Shown: piece after piece, positions 57,917-64,000 of the stretch
How the letters are laid out: the number at the start of each line of letters is the position of its first letter
How positions within the stretch are numbered: the stretch's first letter is position 1
NCBI RefSeq assembly: GCF_026965555.1
Contig: NZ_CP114040.1
Location: 682,001-746,000, forward strand
Length of the DNA stretch: 64,000 nucleotides
Direction: 5' to 3'
Source of the DNA: Nannocystis punicea
GTDB taxonomy: Bacteria > Myxococcota_A > Polyangia > Nannocystales > Nannocystaceae
Notes under the pieces: model-generated
Databases searched by the model: none
What the model was told of the DNA's origin: nothing
The model's input: only the letters and a program-made list of their open reading frames with translations
Made by a program: the position numbers and the translations under genes

Positions 57917-58512
57917 AGCCCTGGAACGACCTCTATGAGGCGCAAAGAACGGCTCGCAGCCTCAGCTCGAACTCATGGAGCAACGAGCTTCGTAAGCTCC
58001 TCGTCACATTCTCTGATGCCGGGTTCTGCGATCGGTCGGTGGCGGGACGGTTCACGTACAAGCAAGATGGCAAGCTACTCGAGTGGTCGATCCGGGACGG
58101 CGGCTCGACCACTCCGGTAGAGCTCCGCAATATTGCTGACCTCGCATCAGCGGAGCTGTCACTGATGGCACTCGCCGACCGGAAGAATCACCTCCACCAG
58201 TTCACCGCGATGGTCGAGGGAAAGCGAGCAGACGGCTCGGCATGGTCGCTTGCTGTGCATTTTGAGGACGACCGCGAAACGAAGGAACGCCCAGAAGGAG
58301 ATCGTAAGGGGACAGGTGCCTGCGGTCACGCAGCATTCCATTGCCACGTTGGTCCTGGCCTCAATGTCGGCCCGAAAGTTCGCGTCCCGCTGCCGGCGTT
58401 CGGGCCCGTCGAAGCGCTCCAGTGGGTGCTTTCACAACTCGTTCCAACGCCTCAGTTCGAGCCAGCCCCCTGGAGTTCCTTTACCGCCGTCGTGAAGAAG
58501 GCCGCAACATGA
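57913..58512 (+). CDS. Unknown protein 3 of the BREX insert
   Basis: 199 residues from GTG 57913. N-terminus K-P-W-N-D-L-Y-E-A-Q-R-T-A-R; a beta-rich centre (G-K-L-L-E-W-S-I-R-D-G-G, S-L-A-V-H-F-E-D-D); a Cys/His stretch A-C-G-H-A-A-F-H-C-H near 145, perhaps a metal site; and a tail ending V-V-K-K-A-A-T. Family unknown. Its stop overlaps pglY (ATGA). The Cys/His cluster is the only hint of chemistry. Confidence 0.75.
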   Translation: MKPWNDLYEAQRTARSLSSNSWSNELRKLLVTFSDAGFCDRSVAGRFTYKQDGKLLEWSIRDGGSTTPVELRNIADLASAELSLMALADRKNHLHQFTAMVEGKRADGSAWSLAVHFEDDRETKERPEGDRKGTGACGHAAFHCHVGPGLNVGPKVRVPLPAFGPVEALQWVLSQLVPTPQFEPAPWSSFTAVVKKAAT

Positions 58513-61500
58513 CACGCATCCACGATCTGCTCGACCTGCCGGAGGCCGTTCGCAAGGGCGACTTCGTTCAGGATCTCACCGGGGGCATCTCGAACCCCGA
58601 GCGCACGGTGCGGGACTACGCGATCACGCGGAAGATCGTGCAGACCTTCGAGCACGCCCTGTCGATCATCGGCAGCGCGCTACGTGACGGGCGCAGCCAG
58701 GCCGCCTATCTCCATGGCTCGTTCGGCGCCGGCAAGAGCCACTTCATGGCGGTGCTCGACCTGATGCTCGCCGACCACCCGGCCCCGTGGAGCCGTGGCG
58801 AACTGCACGCCCTCCGCTCCAAGAACGAGTGGATCGGCAAGAAGAAGCTCCTCCAGCTCCCGATCCACATGCTCGGCGCACAGGACATGGAGTCGAAGAT
58901 CCTCGGCTCGTACGTCGCATGGGTCGCCAAAAACCACCCCGACGCGCCGACGCCCGCCGTCTACGCCGACCAGGGCCTCTTCGACGACGCGCGCGACTTG
59001 CGCCGAAGGATGGGCGACGACAAGTTCTTCGAGGAGCTGAACGGCGGCGTGAAGAAGGCGGCGAGCGGCTGGGGCAAGCTCGCCGAGTCGCGCAAGTGGG
59101 ACGCTGCCACGTTCGACGCGGCCGCCTCCGCGCAGTATGTCGGTGAGGGAGACCGCGACAGCCAGAGCCCGCGCGCCAAGCTCTTCAGCGATCTGGTGCG
59201 GACCTTCTACAAGTCGTGGACGGCGCAGCAGGGGCGCTTCGTTGACCTGGATACCGGGCTTGGCGTCATGAGCCGCCATGCCAAGTTGCTCGGCTTCGAC
59301 GCCATCGTCCTCTACCTCGACGAGCTGGTGCTGTGGCTCGCGGGCAATTCGAGCGATCTGCCCTTCGTCGGCCGCGAGGTGCAGAAGATGGTGAAGCTGA
59401 AGGAGGCACAGGACGCCGACCGCGCGATCCCCATCGTCAGCTTCATCGCACGCCAGCGCGACCTCTCGCAGTTCCTGGGCGAGCACGCGCAGGGAGCGGT
59501 ACGCACCGAGCTGTCGCGCAATCTCTCGCACCACGACGGTCGCTTCGAGACTGTCACGCTCGCGGACTCGAACCTGCCCGCCATCGTCGCCCACCGCGTC
59601 GTGCGCCCAAAGGACGAATCGGCTGCGCAGAAGCTCGCCGACGACTTCGCTAAGACGTGGCGCGCGGCGGGTCAAGCCCAGAGCGTGCTCATCGGCAGTG
59701 AGGGCGACGAGGCCGACTTCAGGAAGGTCTACCCGTTCTCGCCCGCGCTCGTCGAGGCGCTCGTCGCGCTCTCAGACTGCCTGCAACGTGAGCGCACGGC
59801 GATCCGCATCCTGATGGAACTGCTGGTCAACCACCTGCCGGATCTCGAGACCGGCCGAGTGGTGCCGGTGGGCGACGCATTCGACGCCCTCGCCGAGAGC
59901 GAAGATCCTATCGACGACCCGGTCATGAAAGCGCGTTTCGATCGCGCCCGCGACCTCTACCGCGAGAGCTTCCTGCCGATCATCCGGCGCCAGCACAACA
60001 CCGACCACCCGACCGCGTGTCAGCGCCTGCGGGAGGACCACGACCGTCGCCTCGGCTGCAGCGGCTGCCAGCAGAAGATGTGCCGCAACGACAACCGCCT
60101 CGCCAAGACGCTCCTCATGGCGGCGCTCGTACCGGAGGCCAAGCCCTTCAAGGGGCTGACAGTGAAGCGGCTCGCGCACCTGAACCACGGCACCATCGCG
60201 TCGCCGATCCCGGACGCGGAGATGCAGGTGGTGGCGCAGCGCCTTCGCAACTGGGTGAGCCAGGTCGGCGCGCTCCGCCTCGGAGAGCAGGCCGATCCAG
60301 AGGTGAACATCCACCTCTCGGGCGTCGACCTCCAGCCGATCCTCGCGCAGGCCGCCGAGGCAGACACTGCCGGAGCGCGCAAGAACACGATGCGGCGGCT
60401 CCTGTTCCAGGCCCTTGAGCTCGCCAGCGAGGGCACGGTCGTCGAGACCGAGCTGCCCTTCCACGGCACGCGCCGCAAGGGCCGTGTGCGCTACGGCAAC
60501 GTGCGCGAGATGGACGACACCACGCTCACGTGCCCGCGCGAGTTCGAGTGGCAGCTCATCGTCGACTACCCCTTCGACGAACGTGGTCACGGCCCCGACG
60601 AGGATCTGCGCGCCGTCGAGCGATACCGTGACACGCGCCCGGCTGCCGCGCCGCCGAACCCCACGGTCGTCTGGCTACCGACGTTCTTCTCGCACGCGCT
60701 TGAGCGCGAGCTCGGCGAGTTGGTCATCCTTGAGCACATCCTCGACGGCGACGCGCGCAAGTACCTCGGCCACCTACGCGCAGAGGACCAGTCGACGACG
60801 CGCGCCGACCTCGCGAGTCTCCGCGCCCAGAAGGAGGCGCTGGTGAAGCGCACGCTGGCGCAGGCCTACGGGCTCGCAATGGTGAACGACAGCGCATATC
60901 TCGACCAGTCGCGCAGCGTCGACGAGCACTTCATCCCGCTGCTCGGCGACCTCGACATCCGCGCCGTGCTCGCAGGTACAATGAAGGATGGCTTTCGGCA
61001 GGTCATCGACACGGTCCTATCGAAGAAGTACCCGCACCACCCGCGCTTCGATGGGACGGTGTCGGTGTCGCGCATGGAGAAGGTCGGCGCGCTGGTCGAG
61101 AGGCTGCTCGACGAACGTGATCGCCGCATGAACATTGAGAAGGGCGAGCGCAACGACCTGCGCGCGTACGCCGATCCGCTCGGTATCACCGAGACGGGCG
61201 ATGTCGCGGTACTGCTGAACGAGCGGCCCTTCAAGGAGATCGAGCAGCAGCGCCAGCAGGCCGGCATCGACACGCCGACCGTCGCTCATGTCCGCGGCTG
61301 GCTGGATCCGCAGCGCACGCGCGGCCTGCCCGCCGAGGTGCAGGACGTGCTCATCTCGCTTTACGCCTCATGGAGCGGGCGCACGTTCCGCCGCGACGGC
61401 ATGAGCTACACGCCCCCGCGTCCGGGCCAGCTGCCCGACGACGTGGAGCTGCTTCGTCCCGAACTGCCCTCGCAAGCCGAGTGGACCGAGGCGCTGAATC

Positions 61501-62210
61501 GCGCAGGTGAGCTGTTCGGCGTGGCTATCGGCGGTCGCTCGCTCGGTGCGCGCAACCTCTCGGCGTTCGCCGACAAGGTGAAGGCGAAACTGAAGGAGTT
61601 CGGCGACGCCATCGAGCTGCCCGCTGCGCTCGAGCCGAAGATTCGGGACTGGTCCGAGCCCGAAGACGCACCCCGCTTGGTGACGGCGCGGGCCTCGGCC
61701 ACGCTGCTCCAGCAGCTTTCGCGCAGCGATGGCGCGTCCATCGTCCGCGACCTGGCGAGCTTCATGCCGAAGACCTCCCTTACGGCGATGGGCCGCAACT
61801 TCACGACGGCGACCGCGAGCAAGCGGCTCCTGCAGGAGGACGCGCGCTGGATTGTGCTGCGGCAGGTGAAGGGGCTCTTGGATGACGCGGAGCGGGGAGA
61901 GCGCGCGAAGCTGCTCTTGCAGGATCTCGCTGCGCTGCTCATCGTCGACGAGGTGAACAAAATGCTCGCCGACGGGCTCAGCGAGTTGACCCGCCGCGCC
62001 GACGAACTGCTGCGAGTCCCCACGAACACGCCACAGCCGCCGAAGCCGCCGGCTGACGAAGAGCTCGTGCTCGAGGCATCGAGCGAGCTCGTCGACGCCA
62101 AGGAGGCCGCCAAGGCGCTGCGTGAGCTGGCCGAGCGGCTCGAAGCAGAGGGCCGAGACGCCTCGCGTATCATGATTCGCATCACGGCGTGGAAGCGGAG
62201 GCGGGAGTGA
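58509..62210 (+). CDS. pglY: BREX type 2 ATPase PglY
   Basis: 1233 residues, start ATG 58509. It opens T-R-I-H-D-L-L-D-L-P, then F-V-Q-D-L-T-G-G-I, with Walker A HGSFGAGKS near 70-78 and a probable Walker B in I-V-L-Y-L-D-E-L-V-L-W near 270. A Cys cluster (C-S-G-C-Q-Q-K-M-C near 517) may bind zinc. The long helical C-terminal half ends with acidic and basic helices (L-R-E-L-A-E-R-L-E-A-E-G). PglY is the large DUF6079-type ATPase of BREX-2, the counterpart of BrxC in type 1, needed for defence. Length and order before pglZ are standard. Stop and pglZ start overlap (TGATG). Confidence 0.92.
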   Translation: MTRIHDLLDLPEAVRKGDFVQDLTGGISNPERTVRDYAITRKIVQTFEHALSIIGSALRDGRSQAAYLHGSFGAGKSHFMAVLDLMLADHPAPWSRGELHALRSKNEWIGKKKLLQLPIHMLGAQDMESKILGSYVAWVAKNHPDAPTPAVYADQGLFDDARDLRRRMGDDKFFEELNGGVKKAASGWGKLAESRKWDAATFDAAASAQYVGEGDRDSQSPRAKLFSDLVRTFYKSWTAQQGRFVDLDTGLGVMSRHAKLLGFDAIVLYLDELVLWLAGNSSDLPFVGREVQKMVKLKEAQDADRAIPIVSFIARQRDLSQFLGEHAQGAVRTELSRNLSHHDGRFETVTLADSNLPAIVAHRVVRPKDESAAQKLADDFAKTWRAAGQAQSVLIGSEGDEADFRKVYPFSPALVEALVALSDCLQRERTAIRILMELLVNHLPDLETGRVVPVGDAFDALAESEDPIDDPVMKARFDRARDLYRESFLPIIRRQHNTDHPTACQRLREDHDRRLGCSGCQQKMCRNDNRLAKTLLMAALVPEAKPFKGLTVKRLAHLNHGTIASPIPDAEMQVVAQRLRNWVSQVGALRLGEQADPEVNIHLSGVDLQPILAQAAEADTAGARKNTMRRLLFQALELASEGTVVETELPFHGTRRKGRVRYGNVREMDDTTLTCPREFEWQLIVDYPFDERGHGPDEDLRAVERYRDTRPAAAPPNPTVVWLPTFFSHALERELGELVILEHILDGDARKYLGHLRAEDQSTTRADLASLRAQKEALVKRTLAQAYGLAMVNDSAYLDQSRSVDEHFIPLLGDLDIRAVLAGTMKDGFRQVIDTVLSKKYPHHPRFDGTVSVSRMEKVGALVERLLDERDRRMNIEKGERNDLRAYADPLGITETGDVAVLLNERPFKEIEQQRQQAGIDTPTVAHVRGWLDPQRTRGLPAEVQDVLISLYASWSGRTFRRDGMSYTPPRPGQLPDDVELLRPELPSQAEWTEALNRAGELFGVAIGGRSLGARNLSAFADKVKAKLKEFGDAIELPAALEPKIRDWSEPEDAPRLVTARASATLLQQLSRSDGASIVRDLASFMPKTSLTAMGRNFTTATASKRLLQEDARWIVLRQVKGLLDDAERGERAKLLLQDLAALLIVDEVNKMLADGLSELTRRADELLRVPTNTPQPPKPPADEELVLEASSELVDAKEAAKALRELAERLEAEGRDASRIMIRITAWKRRRE

Positions 62211-64000
62211 TGGAGACGCCGCTGCTCTCGGAGGCCGACGTTCGCTTGGAGGTGGAGCGCCTCTTCCGGCGCGACCACCGCTCCAAGCTGCTCGCGCTCT
62301 TTGGTCGAGGGCAGCCCGGGCGCATCGAGCTTGATGGCCTGAAGTGGGAGATCATCCCCACGGCGTGCGAGCTAGAACTGCGCTCGAAGCTGCCCGCGCC
62401 TGGCGCCCCATCGGCATCGGGCCGTGTGTACCTGATCGACTGGGTCGAGGACGCGCTGCCTCTCGACATCTCGTGCCGCCTTGCGGGCGGGCGCATTTAC
62501 CACGTCGCCCGCGATGCACGACTGGCCGCGCTCTTCGGAGCACGGCAGGTCGATCAAGGGTTGGCGTCAACCGCGATCGCACGGCTCGTGCTCTCGGGGG
62601 GCGTCGATGGGCTCCGCAAGATCACGGGGCTTCGCCTCACGACCACGGATCTCTGGACGCGAGTGCTTGAAGCCCGATTCGGCATCCCCGAAAGCTCGCT
62701 CGATTCAGGGGCGGCGTGGCTCCGCTGGGCGCGCAGTTCCGATGCGGGCCCGGCCTTCGCGCGTGCGTGTGAGGGCGACGACCTCTTGCGGGCGGTGCGG
62801 CACGAGCTGCTCGGCTGGCTCGAGGAGCGACTCGGCTCCGTGGGAGTGCTTGGCTTCCGCGCCTGGGAGCTCGGCCTCGTCGACCGCGCGCTCCAGGCGC
62901 TCCTGCTGCTCGCGGCAGTTGAGCAAAACGGGGATGCATACCTGCGCGGGCTCGTGAACGGGCAGATAGCGAGCATCGCGCCCGGCCTGGCGAACGAAGT
63001 ACGCGGCGCGTACGCGAGCGGGAGCGCACAGTCGCTGCTCGAAACGGTGCTGTCAGTGGAGGACGAAGCCGACCGGCGGCTGCTCGAAGGTGCCCAGCAG
63101 CACGCGATGAGCGGCGGAGCCTCGGCCCTCGCCACGGCGAGCGACTGGCTGCCCGCCGGGCACGCTTCGCGCGAAGCAGCTGTTGCCGAGGCGCTGACCA
63201 AGTTCATCGACGCGCCCAGCGCCGAGGCGCTGGAAGCCGTACTCGCCGTGTTCGACCACCTGAGCGCGCACCGCCTCGATCACGCCATTCGTCGCTCCGA
63301 ACACATCGAGGCTCGGAAGATGGCGGCGCGCCTCTCGGCCTGGTTGCTCGCACGTCGGGTGCGCCCGCAACTCCCTGAGCATGGCTCGCCGTGGCAGCCG
63401 GCGCTCGAGCTCGCGCGCCGCTACACCGAAGAGGGCGGCTTCCTCGATTGGGCGAGGCAGAGTCTGCGCGGAATGCGCGGCGCGGGAGGTGCCCTGATGG
63501 CTGCCGTGCGCCGGCTGTCCGTGGCCGTCGACGCGGTGGCCCGTGCCGACGACCAGCGCTTCGCCACGGCGTACGTGTCGTGGGTCGACGCCGGGAAGCC
63601 CTCGAATGAGGTGCTACCCATCGAGCACGTCACCAAACGCATCGTCGCGCAGTTCCTCAAGGGCGGCGAGCATCGGCGCCTGCTCCTCGTCTTGATGGAC
63701 GGCATGAGCTACGCGGCGGCAGTGCAGGTCCTTCAACGTCTGCGCGACCAGCGACGGTGGAGCCCCATCGCGTGGCGCTTGTCGGGCTGGAACGGGCAAC
63801 TCCCGATCCCGCCTGTGCTGGCAGCGGCGCCGACGCTTACTGAGGTCAGCCGGGCCGCGCTCTTTGCAGGCGTGGCTGATCCGCGCTTCGGCGACCAGGG
63901 CACCGACAAAGACGAGGCGCGCTGGGCGTCGAACCCGCACGTGCGCGATCTCGTCGGCGAGGAGCCCCTCAAGGTGTTCTTCCGGCGTGAGATCCACGCC
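62210..64000 (+). CDS. pglZ: BREX type 2 phosphatase-like PglZ (3' partial)
   Basis: The first 597 residues; the gene runs off the right edge in frame. The N-terminal 450 residues are helical and variable (E-A-D-V-R-L-E-V-E-R-L-F-R-R, G-R-V-Y-L-I-D-W-V). The alkaline-phosphatase-superfamily core begins near 488 with LLLVLMDGMSYAAAV, where the Asp corresponds to the metal-binding strand, then W-R-L-S-G-W-N-G-Q-L-P and the L-T-E-V-S-R-A-A-L-F-A-G block typical of PglZ (T-x-x-S-R motif). The remaining metal ligands should lie beyond the window, with brxD and brxHI expected after it if the operon is complete. PglZ is the signature protein of all BREX types. Confidence 0.92.
   Translation, partial: METPLLSEADVRLEVERLFRRDHRSKLLALFGRGQPGRIELDGLKWEIIPTACELELRSKLPAPGAPSASGRVYLIDWVEDALPLDISCRLAGGRIYHVARDARLAALFGARQVDQGLASTAIARLVLSGGVDGLRKITGLRLTTTDLWTRVLEARFGIPESSLDSGAAWLRWARSSDAGPAFARACEGDDLLRAVRHELLGWLEERLGSVGVLGFRAWELGLVDRALQALLLLAAVEQNGDAYLRGLVNGQIASIAPGLANEVRGAYASGSAQSLLETVLSVEDEADRRLLEGAQQHAMSGGASALATASDWLPAGHASREAAVAEALTKFIDAPSAEALEAVLAVFDHLSAHRLDHAIRRSEHIEARKMAARLSAWLLARRVRPQLPEHGSPWQPALELARRYTEEGGFLDWARQSLRGMRGAGGALMAAVRRLSVAVDAVARADDQRFATAYVSWVDAGKPSNEVLPIEHVTKRIVAQFLKGGEHRRLLLVLMDGMSYAAAVQVLQRLRDQRRWSPIAWRLSGWNGQLPIPPVLAAAPTLTEVSRAALFAGVADPRFGDQGTDKDEARWASNPHVRDLVGEEPLKVFFRREIHA

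Noticed and set aside
1..64000. CRISPR arrays, rRNA or tRNA genes
   Set aside because: No regular repeat-spacer structure and no tRNA or rRNA sequence was recognised. The tandem arrays at 4.9 and 6.5 kb have no unique spacers.

Overview
The window is high-GC DNA from a predatory-type myxobacterium, most likely Myxococcota of the Nannocystis group. The grounds are many secreted lipoproteins with Thr/Ser/Gly-rich linkers after the lipobox Cys, long CGDG-type cysteine-rich repeat proteins, several Hanks-type Ser/Thr kinases, a MYXO-CTERM-like tail, and short palindromic elements at gene ends. Many genes have no Shine-Dalgarno sequence but carry a TANNNT box 3-9 nt before the start codon, which suggests leaderless mRNAs.

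1-19.9 kb is chromosomal 'secretome' DNA: the C-terminal TPR part of a kinase, alpha/beta hydrolases, a type-B carboxylesterase, a pectinacetylesterase-like lipoprotein, a trypsin-like protease, Cys-rich lipoproteins, pdxH and a small-protein/nucleotidyltransferase (toxin-antitoxin-like) pair. Intergenic DNA here is unusually structured: about ten ACATGTCC-type hairpins, a 40-bp and a 67-bp degenerate tandem array, and a duplicated esterase tail.

19.9-25.2 kb looks like an integrated element: tyrosine recombinase, two excisionase-type HTH proteins, an XRE regulator with membrane segments, an unknown 435-aa cargo protein, and ParA followed by an apparently frameshifted ribbon-helix-helix-like partner. 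It lies between two paralogous Cys-rich repeat lipoproteins.

26-38.9 kb holds one Cys-rich lipoprotein followed by an overlapping operon (Ser/Thr kinase, VKOR-DsbA-like fusion, Cys-rich/OmpA-like protein, 50-aa membrane protein, TlpA-like thioredoxin). I read it as a candidate envelope disulfide-formation unit. A second kinase with an N-terminal frameshift, TPR/PEGA-like envelope proteins and a beta-propeller-like lipoprotein follow.

38.9-42.3 kb has a VWA-like lipoprotein, three paralogous short HTH genes and a tightly overlapping three-gene cassette of unknown function. 42.4-46.5 kb is a four-gene overlapping effector operon of T6SS type: DUF2169 adaptor, degenerate ketosynthase-like protein, DUF4150 PAAR-like effector with a Cys-rich C-terminal domain, and a SMI1/KNR4-like immunity candidate. 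A decayed kinase pseudogene follows.

47.4 kb to the end is a BREX type 2 (Pgl) phage-defence operon: an unknown leader gene, pglW, pglX, three genes I do not recognise as BREX components (an ATPase and two small proteins), pglY and the first part of pglZ. All genes overlap by 1-8 nt, so the three extra genes are expressed with the core system.
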